NCBI RefSeq assembly: GCF_052065355.1
Contig: NZ_JBQHUF010000015.1
Coordinates: 1-64,000, forward strand
DNA length: 64,000 nucleotides
DNA from: Flavonifractor sp052065355
GTDB lineage: Bacteria; Bacillota; Clostridia; Oscillospirales; Oscillospiraceae
Direction: 5' to 3'
In this document: positions 16,035 to 23,631 of the stretch, piece by piece
How positions within the stretch are numbered: position 1 is the stretch's first letter
Layout of the letters: each line of letters begins with the position of its first letter
Program-made: the position numbers and the translations under genes
Notes under the pieces: model-generated
Told to the model about the DNA's origin: nothing
Database searches by the model: none
What the model saw: the letters and a program-made list of their open reading frames with translations, nothing else

Positions 16035-16148
16035 TTATTCGCCCTTGATGCTCTCCGCGATATGAGCGTCGCTGTAACCCATCAGCTTGCCGTAGCGGGT
16101 GGCCAGGTCGATCTGGGCAGCCTCGGTATAGGTACCGTCAGCGATCAT
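16035..16148 (-). other. Open tail beyond the amber stop of the amidohydrolase gene
   Basis: Directly after the TAG that ends the amidohydrolase gene, the same reading frame stays open for 37 codons and closes at TAA just before the shared terminator. The encoded stretch contains MIADGTYTEAAQIDL, a pattern much like the C-terminus of solute-binding proteins. This looks like the original end of the protein, cut off by one nonsense codon, rather than a separate gene: there is no ribosome site for its first ATG. Confidence 0.6.
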
Positions 16149-17960
16149 CTACTTCTCTTCCGCCTTCAGGTCCAGGTACTGCTGGAGCACAGCGTCATCC
16201 TGATAGAGGATATAGACCCACTGTCCGTCCATCTCAACCCCTGCAAAGAGCTTGGTGAGCAGAAGGTCCTTGTCGATGTAATACTTCACCCCGTAGCTCT
16301 CACACTTTTTGGCCACATAAGGAGTGAGGATGGGCTCGTCCTCCGGGTCAAAGGGATCGCTGAACGCCAGATCCTTGGTACCCGTCATGATCACATCGCA
16401 GAACGCACCGATGGTACCGTCAAAGTTCCCCAGCTGGAAGCTGTATTCATCCACCTCAGGAGCGGGAGTCACCTGCTCGTCGGCAGTCTTTTTTCCGATG
16501 GAAACACAGGCACCGTCCTGGTACCAGTTGGTGTGGTAGCCCAGGCCCTCCATCAGGGCGCGGACACCTACATAGCGCACGCCGCCGATCTCTTTGACCG
16601 GCACCTGGACCGTCTTGTCGTCCAGAGTCACGGAAACCGGATTCTCCCCGGCGACAGTGGCGCCGATGCCGTTGACCATGTCGTTCAGAGGCACATAGAT
16701 GGTGCCGGGCTCCACCACGATCTCGCTGTTGAAGGTCAGAGGATCGCCCTGCCATACGATGGTGGGATCGGAGGTATCCTTGGCATACACCAGTTCATTG
16801 CCCACATAGGTGGCCAGGACCTGGATGTCCTTGATGTCAGCCTCGGGACAGGTCATGTAGTCGCGGTCGATGATGATGAAGTCAGCCAGCTTGATGGCCT
16901 CGTACATCTCCTCGTCGGTAAAGCGGTACTCACCCTTGGTTCCCGGCGCATCGCTGTAATCCTCCAGCATGGCGGAGGACCGGGAGCCCAGAGAGCCGTC
17001 ACCCACGATCTTCACACCCCGCACCAGCATGCGGTTGCCGTACAGCTCCTCTGTGGGCTCATGGGTACGGATATACTCCGCCTCCGCGCTGGTCAGGTCG
17101 TTGGTCAGCATGATCATAGGATAGGTGCGCAGCTTCATCTGACCGCTCTCGTACAGTGCCTCAAAGTTCTTCAGGCCCTGCACTGTGGTGCCGGCGTTCA
17201 CCGCGCTGGTAAAGCCGTAGCTGAACAGATGGTCCTGGGCCAGCAGGAGAGCCTGCTGCTGCTCCTCCACGGTATAGCTGGGCACCAGGTCACGGACCAG
17301 GTTGATGGCGGTATCGGTCAGGCAGCCCCATACCTCGCCGTCATCCGTCTTAAGGATCTTGCCGCCCTGGGGATCGGGGGTATCCTTGGTGATGCCCGCC
17401 AGCTCCAGAGCCTTGCTGTTGACCCAGCACATGTGGTTGTCCGAGCGGATCAGGATCACCGGGTTGTCGGGCGCCACGGCGTCCAGCTCCTCCTTGGTGG
17501 GGTAGCCCGGGGTCTCCCACAGAGTATCCAGCCAGCCGGAGCCCTGGATCCATGTGCCCGGTTCAGCCTTCTCCGCCTCCTGGCGAACCAGTTCCAGGAT
17601 GGCTTCCTTGCTCTTCCAATAGGCGTCGATCTTCATCTGATTTTCGCCCAGATTGTTGATGTGCATGTGTCCTTCGATCAGACCGGGAAGCACGGTCTTT
17701 CCATTAAGATCTGTAACCTCAGTGCCTGCGCCCACATAGGCCTCCGCACCAGCCTGGTCACCCACATACAGGATTCGGTCATCCTTCACTGCCATTGCAG
17801 TGGCGGTGGAGAAATCTTCATCCACGGTATAGATATTGCCATTGATGTAGACGCTGTCGGCCACCTCTCCCGACCCGGCCGCCAGTGCGGGCACCATTCC
17901 CGCCAGTATGGACAGGCTCAATCCCACCGCACACAGTTTGCGCAAAGTGTTTCCTTTCAT
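16149..17960 (-). CDS. Exported amidohydrolase (YtcJ-like) with internal deletion, stalk domain and amber stop
   Basis: A 603-residue protein with a signal peptide (about 1-28). Residues about 35-370 match the start of the YtcJ/amidohydrolase-3 family: GKTVLPGLIEGHMHINNLG (first metal motif) and DGSLGSRSSAMLEDYSD. Then MYEAI is joined straight to KLADFIIIDRDYM, which in the family is the extreme C-terminus. The about 200 residues normally between them, holding the other metal ligands, are missing. A copper-amine-oxidase-N-like stalk domain (about 415-495) and a C-terminal region resembling solute-binding proteins follow. The frame then hits TAG but stays open for 37 more codons. It is probably inactive as a hydrolase. 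AGGGAGGAA precedes the ATG. It is divergent from a Crp/Fnr regulator gene. Confidence 0.75.
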   Translation of the reverse strand: MKGNTLRKLCAVGLSLSILAGMVPALAAGSGEVADSVYINGNIYTVDEDFSTATAMAVKDDRILYVGDQAGAEAYVGAGTEVTDLNGKTVLPGLIEGHMHINNLGENQMKIDAYWKSKEAILELVRQEAEKAEPGTWIQGSGWLDTLWETPGYPTKEELDAVAPDNPVILIRSDNHMCWVNSKALELAGITKDTPDPQGGKILKTDDGEVWGCLTDTAINLVRDLVPSYTVEEQQQALLLAQDHLFSYGFTSAVNAGTTVQGLKNFEALYESGQMKLRTYPMIMLTNDLTSAEAEYIRTHEPTEELYGNRMLVRGVKIVGDGSLGSRSSAMLEDYSDAPGTKGEYRFTDEEMYEAIKLADFIIIDRDYMTCPEADIKDIQVLATYVGNELVYAKDTSDPTIVWQGDPLTFNSEIVVEPGTIYVPLNDMVNGIGATVAGENPVSVTLDDKTVQVPVKEIGGVRYVGVRALMEGLGYHTNWYQDGACVSIGKKTADEQVTPAPEVDEYSFQLGNFDGTIGAFCDVIMTGTKDLAFSDPFDPEDEPILTPYVAKKCESYGVKYYIDKDLLLTKLFAGVEMDGQWVYILYQDDAVLQQYLDLKAEEK

Positions 17961-18131
17961 TTACAGTATTCCTCCCTTTCTAATTTTTGAGACGATCTTT
18001 GCAGCGCATCAGGCAGGTATCTGTACATATTTTATAAAAGTTTCTCTTTTCTTTCTGTTAAGTACTTCACATCTTGCCTAAATTCTGCAAGAATAGGGAG
18101 GCCGGCAGATTCTCCGGACCGGCAAACGGCA

Positions 18132-18857
18132 ATGGGAGAGGAGAGAGCTCCATTGGGAACTGAAACGCCCTGGGAAAAGAGATGGATACCCCAGCGCCTC
18201 CCCTCATTGGGAAACCAGCGGTGGGATACCGTGTGGGACGGACTGACAGAGGGCTTTGAGCGGGAGACCGCACCGGCAGGGACGGCACTCTATCAGCAGG
18301 GCGACCCTGCCAGCGAGGTGATCTTCCTCCACACTGGACAGGTCCGGATAGAATGTGTCCACAGCAACGGAAAAAAGCGGGTGCTCTGCCTGCTCTTTGA
18401 CGGGATCCCTGTGGGAGAAGAGGAATGCCTGTTCGGCGGACCTCGGGAATACCGGGCCGTCGCGGTTACGGAGTGTCAGTTCTCCCGCATCCCGGCGGAG
18501 GTATTCAAGGACCGGGCAGAGGCCTCCCCCGCCTTGGCGCTGAAGCTGTTTCAGATCTCCGCCCGAAAGTGGCAAATGCTCAGCCGCACCGTGGTCCGGG
18601 ACAGCTTTTTGGACGCGCGGGGACGGGTGATCCAGTTTCTGCTCTCCATATCGGGGCCATATGGCGTGAAAGAGGCGGCGGGTATTCGCTTCACCATCCG
18701 GCTGACTCACCAGGAAGTCGCGGACTTTCTGGGGCTTTCCCGGGTGGTAGTGTCCCAATGCTTTCAGAGTCTGATACGGGACGGGCTGCTGAAAAAGGCC
18801 CACCAATATTATTTGATTCCGGACCGTGCATCGCTTGAGGCGCAGCTTTACCTATAA
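18132..18857 (+). CDS. Crp/Fnr family transcriptional regulator
   Basis: A 241-residue regulator. A cyclic-nucleotide-binding-like beta barrel (about 40-135; ALYQQGDPASEVIFLHTGQVRIE, VGEEECLFGG) leads through a dimer helix to a C-terminal winged helix with LTHQEVADFLGLSRVVVSQCFQSLIRDGLL. FNR-type cysteines are absent and the arginine that binds cAMP phosphate is not evident, so the ligand is uncertain. The ATG has only a weak ribosome site; a TTG seven codons on follows AGGAGAGAG and could be the true start. It is divergent from the damaged amidohydrolase gene. A strong terminator follows. Confidence 0.87.
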   Translation: MGEERAPLGTETPWEKRWIPQRLPSLGNQRWDTVWDGLTEGFERETAPAGTALYQQGDPASEVIFLHTGQVRIECVHSNGKKRVLCLLFDGIPVGEEECLFGGPREYRAVAVTECQFSRIPAEVFKDRAEASPALALKLFQISARKWQMLSRTVVRDSFLDARGRVIQFLLSISGPYGVKEAAGIRFTIRLTHQEVADFLGLSRVVVSQCFQSLIRDGLLKKAHQYYLIPDRASLEAQLYL

Positions 18858-18860
18858 AAA

Positions 18861-18903
18861 TACGGCTCCGGCCGCGGGCAGGATACCCGCAGCCGGAGCC
18901 GTA
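18861..18903. terminator. Bidirectional intrinsic terminator
   Basis: Outer 12-bp stem TACGGCTCCGGC (18861-18872) with its complement (18892-18903), and an inner GCGGG/CCCGC stem, flanked by A and T runs. It separates the Crp/Fnr gene and cysK. Confidence 0.88.
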
Positions 18904-18926
18904 CTGTTTTTGTCTATATTTCCCTG

Positions 18927-19838
18927 TCAGTCAAACACCCCGGTGGAGAGATAGCGCTCTCCGGTGTCGGGCAGGACCGCTACAATGGTCTTGTCCCGGA
19001 AGGCAGGGTCCTTAGCCAGCTCCAGGGCCGCCCAATAGGCCGCGCCGGAGGAGATCCCAGCCAGCACACCCTTGCCCCGGGCCAGTTCTTTTGCGGTATC
19101 CATAGCCGCCTGGCCAGGGACGGGAAGCACCTTGTCCACCACGCTCACATCCAGAGTGCCGGGGACAAAGCCGGCGCCGATGCCCTGAATCTTGTGGGGG
19201 CCCGGCTTGCCGCCGGAGAGGACGGGGGATTCAGCGGGCTCCACCGCCACCACGGTAATGTTGGGATTCTGCTCCTTTAAATAGCGGCCCGCACCGGTGA
19301 TGGTGCCGCCGGAGCCTACCCCGGCCACCAGTACATCCACCTTGCCCTCGGTGTCCCGCCAGATCTCGGGACCGGTGGCCTCATAGTGGGCCCGGGCATT
19401 GGCCGGGTTGTTGAACTGGTCGGGCATCCAGGCGCCTGGCACGGTGTCCAGCAGCTCCTTAGCCTTGGCGATGGCGCCGCCCATGCCCTTGGCACCCTCG
19501 GTGAGTACCAGTTCCGCCCCCAGTGCGGCCAGCAGGCTGCGCCGCTCCTGGCTCATGGTCTCAGGCATGGTAAGCACAACCTTATATCCCCGCTGGCGGC
19601 CGATATAGGCCAGCGCTACGCCGGTGTTGCCGCTGGTGGGCTCCACGATGGTGGCCCCGGGCTTCAGCAGCCCCTTCTCTTCGGCGTCCAGAATCATATA
19701 CAGCCCCGCCCGGTCCTTGGCGGAGGACAGGGGATTGAAGCTCTCCAGCTTGCCCAGCACCGCTCCGCTGCCGTTGTCCGCCAGCTTGAGCAGGGGGGTA
19801 TTGCCGATCAGCTGTGCAATGGAATCCGCGATCTTCAT
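18927..19838 (-). CDS. cysK: Cysteine synthase (O-acetylserine sulfhydrylase)
   Basis: A 303-residue PLP enzyme that makes cysteine from O-acetylserine and sulfide. Lys41 in NPLSSAKDRAG is the PLP lysine; the family more often has NPxxSVKDR. The substrate loop PTSGNTGVALAY and the PLP phosphate loop GVGSGGTITGAGRYL are intact. The gene is alone between two terminators, with its own promoter at about 19867-19895. A perfect 10-bp inverted repeat covers that promoter, so transcription is probably repressed when cysteine or Fe-S demand is met. It lies beside genes for methionine import and Fe-S assembly. CysM (cystathionine synthase-like) is a less likely alternative. Confidence 0.93.
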   Translation of the reverse strand: MKIADSIAQLIGNTPLLKLADNGSGAVLGKLESFNPLSSAKDRAGLYMILDAEEKGLLKPGATIVEPTSGNTGVALAYIGRQRGYKVVLTMPETMSQERRSLLAALGAELVLTEGAKGMGGAIAKAKELLDTVPGAWMPDQFNNPANARAHYEATGPEIWRDTEGKVDVLVAGVGSGGTITGAGRYLKEQNPNITVVAVEPAESPVLSGGKPGPHKIQGIGAGFVPGTLDVSVVDKVLPVPGQAAMDTAKELARGKGVLAGISSGAAYWAALELAKDPAFRDKTIVAVLPDTGERYLSTGVFD

Positions 19839-19866
19839 AGGAAAGTTCCTCCCATAGTTTTTCTCC

Positions 19867-19895
19867 AGTATAACACGAAATTCCTATCAAATCAA
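19867..19895 (-). promoter_or_regulatory. Promoter of cysK
   Basis: On the minus strand TTGATT (19890-19895) and TATACT (19867-19872) are 17 bp apart. The 27-bp palindrome at 19878-19904 covers the -35 and spacer, so a protein bound there would block polymerase. Confidence 0.8.
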
Positions 19896-19904
19896 TAGGA
19901 ATTT
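19878..19904. promoter_or_regulatory. 27-bp palindromic operator over the cysK promoter
   Basis: AAATTCCTAT (19878-19887) and ATAGGAATTT (19895-19904) are a perfect 10-bp inverted repeat with a seven-base spacer. From memory, CymR of Bacillus and Staphylococcus (an Rrf2 protein) binds sites of about 27 bp with a GGAATT core at cysteine genes. The Rrf2 gene at 14769 is therefore the natural candidate for binding. Confidence 0.65.
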
Positions 19905-19914
19905 TAAAAAGACA

Positions 19915-19940
19915 CAAGGCCCGCCGTTTGGCGGGCCTTG
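19915..19940 (-). terminator. Intrinsic terminator after metQ
   Basis: An 11-bp stem (CAAGGCCCGCC and complement) closes on GTTT; on the minus strand it is followed by a T-rich run. It ends the metQ transcript before the cysK promoter. Confidence 0.85.
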
Positions 19941-19946
19941 CTGTGA

Positions 19947-20816
19947 TTAAAACATGGGGACAACAGCGCCCTCGTAGGTCTCCTCCATGAAGGTCTTGAC
20001 CTCGTCGCTCTGCAGGGCGTCAACCAGAGCCTGGATGGCAGGATCGTTCTCATGGCCCTCCTTGACGGCCAGGACGTTGACGTAGGCCTGAGCGGCTTCG
20101 CCCTCAGCGGACTCCACGGCCAGGGCATCGGCCATCTTCAGGCCGGCGTCAATGGCGTAGTTGCCGTTGATGACGGCCAGGTCCACATCGGCCAGGCGGG
20201 AGGTGATCTGAGCGGCTTCCAGCTCCACGATCTCCAGGTTCTTGGGGTTCTCAGCGATGTCAGCCTTGGTGGCAGTGATGCCGGCACCCTCCTTCAGGGT
20301 GATGAGGCCCTCCTGCTGGAGCAGGAGCAGAGCCCGGGCTTCGTTGGTGGTGTCGTTGGGCACGGCGATCTGAGCGCCGTCGGGCAGCTCTTCCAGAGAG
20401 GTGGTCTTACCGGCGTACAGGCCCAGAGGCTCGTAGTGGATGCCAGCGGCGCTCACCAGGTGGGTGCCGTCGCTCTCGTTGAACTGGTTCATGTAGGTGA
20501 TGTGCTGGAAGTAGTTGGCGTCCAGCTCCTCATTCTCCACGGCCAGGTTGGGCTGGATGTAGTCGTTGAACTCCACGATCTCCAGGGTGATGCCCTGCTC
20601 AGCCAGGATGTCCTTCACGACCTCCAGGATCTCAGCGTGGGGAGCGGGAGTGGCGCCCACCTTCAGGACGGTGCCCTCCAGGGTGCTGCCGGTCTCGGAA
20701 GGAGCCTGGGAGCCGCCGGGGGCGGGGGTGTTGGTGGAGCCGGTGCCGGAGCCGCAGCCGGCCAGCAGGCCGAAGGTCAGGGCGCCGGTGAGGAGCAGAG
20801 AGACGAGCTTTTTCAT
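19947..20816 (-). CDS. metQ: Methionine ABC transporter substrate-binding lipoprotein
   Basis: A 289-residue lipoprotein of the NlpA/MetQ family that delivers D/L-methionine to the MetNI transporter. A signal peptide ends in the lipobox LLAGC with Cys21 as lipid anchor, then a serine/threonine/proline-rich linker. The family patterns VGATPAPHAEILE, FNDYIQPNLAVENEELDANYFQHITYM and IAVPNDTTNEARALLLLQ are clear. It is separated from metI by its own promoter and a T-box leader, so it can be regulated apart from metNI by tRNA charging. Confidence 0.94.
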   Translation of the reverse strand: MKKLVSLLLTGALTFGLLAGCGSGTGSTNTPAPGGSQAPSETGSTLEGTVLKVGATPAPHAEILEVVKDILAEQGITLEIVEFNDYIQPNLAVENEELDANYFQHITYMNQFNESDGTHLVSAAGIHYEPLGLYAGKTTSLEELPDGAQIAVPNDTTNEARALLLLQQEGLITLKEGAGITATKADIAENPKNLEIVELEAAQITSRLADVDLAVINGNYAIDAGLKMADALAVESAEGEAAQAYVNVLAVKEGHENDPAIQALVDALQSDEVKTFMEETYEGAVVPMF

Positions 20817-20862
20817 GATTCATTTCTCCTTTTCACGGTGTTGTTACCCAAAATCCGAGCAC

Positions 20863-21155
20863 AAAAAAACGCCCTTGAACTAATTCAAGGACGAGAGCTT
20901 TCGCTTCGTGGTACCACCTTGCTTCACCCATGCCTCACGGCAAGGGCCTTATGGAGTACAGTCATACTCCTGCGCGTTCACGGGCGCGCCCGTCGCAGCC
21001 TATACCTTGCGGTAGTCGGTGCGCCGCTCCAAGACCATCTTCACCAAAGCCTTCCGTACCCGTTCCCACCATACCGGGCTCTCTGTGCCGTATCTCAATG
21101 GCTACTCTTCTCTTCCTCGCGTTTGAGGGGCGTTATTCAGTTCCCTTTTGGGTTG
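20863..21155 (-). promoter_or_regulatory. T-box riboswitch leader of metQ (probably tRNA-Met)
   Basis: The transcript contains the T-box core AAGGTGGTACCACG (20907-20921), whose GGT segment pairs with the NCCA end of uncharged tRNA. A terminator (CCTTGAA/TTCAAGG, 20873-20890, then a run of seven T) follows. Upstream are AGAGAGCCCGG-type sequences typical of Stem I. A likely specifier triplet is ATG at 21036-21038, which would read methionine, in keeping with metQ, but Stem I was not folded, so the specifier is tentative. Nothing else is coded in this 440-base stretch. Confidence 0.85.
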
Positions 21156-21160
21156 CACTT

Positions 21161-21190
21161 AGTATATTCCAGTGGACCCCGCTCCGTCAA
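21161..21190 (-). promoter_or_regulatory. Promoter of the metQ T-box transcript
   Basis: On the minus strand TTGACG (21185-21190) and TATACT (21161-21166) are 18 bp apart, directly upstream of the T-box leader and downstream of metI. Confidence 0.78.
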
Positions 21191-21259
21191 GCCGCCATTT
21201 TACACAAAAGAGCCGGGGTGCGCATCCTTTTTTTGCACACCCCGGCCAATTTTTCTATT

Positions 21260-22015
21260 TTATTGGATGCCGGACTTTTCCGGTTTGTGATCCCGGAGCT
21301 TCTTTTTCCGGTCTGTATCCCGCAGCCGCTTATCAAAGCGCACGGCAGCCCGGGAGCCGATGGACTGGAAGATCTGCACCAGGATTACCAGCACCACCAC
21401 AGACACCCACAGGATGATCTTCATCCGGCGCTGGTAGCCCAGCATCAGGGACATAGAGCCCAAGCCGCCGCCGCCGATGGCGCCAGCCATGGCACCGTAG
21501 CTGAGGATGGTAATGAAGGCGGTGGTAAAGCCGGAGATCAGGGACGGGCGGCTCTCGGGGATCATCACCTTGGTGATGACCTGGAGGGGAGAACAGCCCA
21601 TGGACAGAGCGGCCTCTACCACACCGCTGTCCACCTCACGCAAAGAGGCCTCCACCAAACGGGCCACAAAGGGGAAGGCGGCCACGATCAGGGGCACGAT
21701 GGTGGCGGTGGTACCGATGGAGGTTCCCACAAAGAACCGGGAGACAGGAATGACCACCACCATCAGGATCAGGAAGGGCACCGACCGGAGAATGTTGATG
21801 ACGAAGTTGAGCACTGTCATCACCGGCCGGGGAAGAGGCAGCACGCCTCCCGGCTCTCCCACTACCGTGATAACGCCCAGGGGCAGGCCGATGACATAGG
21901 AAAAGAAGGTGGCGATCACCGTTACGTACATGGTCTCCCAGATGGCAAAGAGCAGACCGTTCTTGCTCAGCTCCAACAGCCGGAGGACCTCTTCATTTTG
22001 CAGCAGTTCAGCCAT
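21260..22015 (-). CDS. metI: Methionine ABC transporter permease
   Basis: A 251-residue inner-membrane permease with about five helices. The binding-protein-dependent transport motif is seen as EASLREVDSGVVEAALSMGCSPLQVITKVMIPE, which contacts the ATPase MetN. Its start overlaps metN by eight bases, so the two are coupled. The MetQ gene lies downstream behind a separate promoter and T-box, so this is the last gene of the metNI transcript unless there is readthrough. Confidence 0.94.
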   Translation of the reverse strand: MAELLQNEEVLRLLELSKNGLLFAIWETMYVTVIATFFSYVIGLPLGVITVVGEPGGVLPLPRPVMTVLNFVINILRSVPFLILMVVVIPVSRFFVGTSIGTTATIVPLIVAAFPFVARLVEASLREVDSGVVEAALSMGCSPLQVITKVMIPESRPSLISGFTTAFITILSYGAMAGAIGGGGLGSMSLMLGYQRRMKIILWVSVVVLVILVQIFQSIGSRAAVRFDKRLRDTDRKKKLRDHKPEKSGIQ

Positions 22016-23012
22016 GGTAATCGGGCACCTCCTCTACGGTGACGTCTTTCTGGGCTTTCAGATAGTTCATAGCCTTGGCGGCCTCGCTCTTGTCCTCAGG
22101 CAGGCCCAGCAGCATGGAGCCAAAAGCCTTGCCGTTGACATTGCGGGTATCGGCGCCCAGAATGTTCACCTTCACGCCGCAGTCGATGGCCAGGGAGGCG
22201 ATGAGAGGCTCGTAGGAGGAGCCGCCGTTGAACACCACCCGCACCACGCTGGCCACCGGGAACTGATCGATGTGGGCTCCCTCAGGGAACACCAGCTTGC
22301 GGCCGGCCTCGGTCTTGGGATTGGAGAAGACCTCCTCCACCGTGCCGGTCTCCACCATATTGCCGTGCTCCAGGATAGCAACATGGGTGCAGATCTCCTC
22401 CACCACTGCCATCTCATGGGTGATGATGATGGCGGTAATGCCCATGCGCTTGTTGATATCCTGGATCAGCTTCAGAATGGCCCGGGTGGTAGTGGGGTCC
22501 AGAGCGGAGGTGGCCTCGTCACACAGCAGGACCTTGGGGTTAGATGCCAGGGCCCGGGCGATGGCAATCCGCTGCTTCTGGCCGCCGGAGAGCTGGGCGG
22601 GATAGGCGTTGGCCTTATCGGGCAGACCCACGATGTCCAGATACTCCAGGGCACGCTTTTTGGCCTCCGCCGCCGGCACACCGGCAATCTCCATGGGGAA
22701 GCAGATGTTTTTCAGGCAGGTGCGCTGCATGAGCAGGTTGAACTGCTGAAAGATCATAGCGATGGACCGGCGTGCCTGCCGCAGCCTGGCGGGAGAAAAG
22801 GTCATCAGGTCCTCCCCGTCCATCAGCACCTGACCGGAGGTGGGCCGCTCCAGCAGATTGATGCAGCGGACCAGGGTGGACTTACCCGCGCCGCTCATGC
22901 CCACGATGCCGAAGATATCCCCATCCCGGATGGTCAGGCTCACATCCTTCAGGGCCTGAAAATCCCCCTCGGATGTGGGAAAGATTTTCGATACCTGTTT
23001 TAGTTCGATCAC
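22008..23012 (-). CDS. metN: Methionine ABC transporter ATP-binding protein
   Basis: A 334-residue ABC ATPase that powers methionine uptake. Walker A GMSGAGKSTLV, the signature LSGGQKQRIAIARAL and Walker B VLLCDEATSALD are intact. The C-terminal part (about 245-334) is the NIL regulatory domain that binds methionine and inhibits transport in MetN of E. coli. The start codon is GTG, with AGAGGGG about ten bases before it. The promoter at about 23094-23122 is nearly consensus. Nothing resembling a SAM riboswitch is seen in its about 75-base leader. Confidence 0.94.
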   Translation of the reverse strand: MIELKQVSKIFPTSEGDFQALKDVSLTIRDGDIFGIVGMSGAGKSTLVRCINLLERPTSGQVLMDGEDLMTFSPARLRQARRSIAMIFQQFNLLMQRTCLKNICFPMEIAGVPAAEAKKRALEYLDIVGLPDKANAYPAQLSGGQKQRIAIARALASNPKVLLCDEATSALDPTTTRAILKLIQDINKRMGITAIIITHEMAVVEEICTHVAILEHGNMVETGTVEEVFSNPKTEAGRKLVFPEGAHIDQFPVASVVRVVFNGGSSYEPLIASLAIDCGVKVNILGADTRNVNGKAFGSMLLGLPEDKSEAAKAMNYLKAQKDVTVEEVPDYHG

Positions 23013-23093
23013 AGAACCGTACCCCTCTAACTGTAAAAATAGTCTGGAAACCGCCCGATTGAGACCAAAAGGGCGGATTTTCGCGCATATGAT

Positions 23094-23122
23094 ATTCTAT
23101 GCCAACCCTGTCCCGCTGTCAA
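23094..23122 (-). promoter_or_regulatory. Promoter of metNI
   Basis: On the minus strand TTGACA (23117-23122) and TAGAAT (23094-23099) are 17 bp apart, close to consensus. The leader then holds a hairpin with CCGCCC and GGGCGG arms that may be a weak terminator or just structure. Confidence 0.82.
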
Positions 23123-23128
23123 GGAAAA

Positions 23129-23165
23129 AAGCCCCCGGCGGGCCGAATGGTCCGCCGGGGGCTTT
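23129..23165 (-). terminator. Intrinsic terminator after iscU
   Basis: A long GC stem (AAAGCCCCCGGCGG with CCGCCGGGGGCTTT) closes on a short loop, with T-rich sequence after it on the minus strand. It ends the iscS-iscU transcript just upstream of the metN promoter. Confidence 0.82.
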
Positions 23166-23168
23166 CAA

Positions 23169-23612
23169 TCAATGTCCGCAGGAACAGCAGCTGCCGTGCT
23201 CCTCGTCCTCACAGGGCAGCTTCAGGTTCTCCGGCACCTCTTTTCCCTGCCGCTTGTAGTAGTCGGCCAGAGCGGCCTTGATGGCCTCCTCCGCCAGCAC
23301 GGAGCAGTGCATCTTGTAGCCGGGCAGCCCGTCCAGAGCCTCAGCCACCGCCGCGTTGGTTAGGTTCATGGCCTCCCCGATGGTCTTGCCCTTGATCATC
23401 TCGGTAGCCATGGAGGAGGTGGCAATGGCCGAACCGCAGCCAAAGGTCTTGAACTTCACGTCGGTGATCACGTCGCCGTCGATCTTCAGGTACATCTTCA
23501 TAATGTCCCCGCACTTGGGGTTGCCCACCTGACCCACTCCGTCAGCGTCAGCAATCTCACCCACATTCCGGGGGTGCTCAAAGTGATCCATTACCTTATC
23601 CGAATACAACAT
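23169..23612 (-). CDS. iscU: Iron-sulfur cluster scaffold protein IscU/NifU-type
   Basis: A 147-residue scaffold on which Fe-S clusters are built from sulfur supplied by the cysteine desulfurase next door. The three cluster cysteines are visible in GNPKCGD, KTFGCGSAIATSS and MHCSVLAEEAI. After the standard fold ends near residue 132, a short tail EDEEHGSCCSCGH adds three more cysteines and two histidines, which is not part of ordinary IscU. GAAGGAGAA precedes the ATG at 23612, so the upstream ATG six codons earlier is rejected. It follows the desulfurase gene with about 20 bases between. Confidence 0.93.
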   Translation of the reverse strand: MLYSDKVMDHFEHPRNVGEIADADGVGQVGNPKCGDIMKMYLKIDGDVITDVKFKTFGCGSAIATSSMATEMIKGKTIGEAMNLTNAAVAEALDGLPGYKMHCSVLAEEAIKAALADYYKRQGKEVPENLKLPCEDEEHGSCCSCGH

Positions 23613-23631
23613 GTAATATTCTCCTTCCAAA

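Noticed and set aside
16149..16151. Pyrrolysine-encoding TAG in the amidohydrolase gene
   Set aside because: No pyl genes are seen in the window, and the gene also has a large internal deletion, so simple decay is more likely.
15945..17990. Long plus-strand open frame opposite the amidohydrolase gene (681 codons)
   Set aside because: Low-complexity, His/Gly/Leu-rich composition typical of antisense frames; the minus strand carries a signal peptide and clear domains.
18132..18857. FNR-type oxygen sensor
   Set aside because: The regulator lacks the N-terminal cysteine cluster of FNR, so only the general Crp/Fnr family is assigned.
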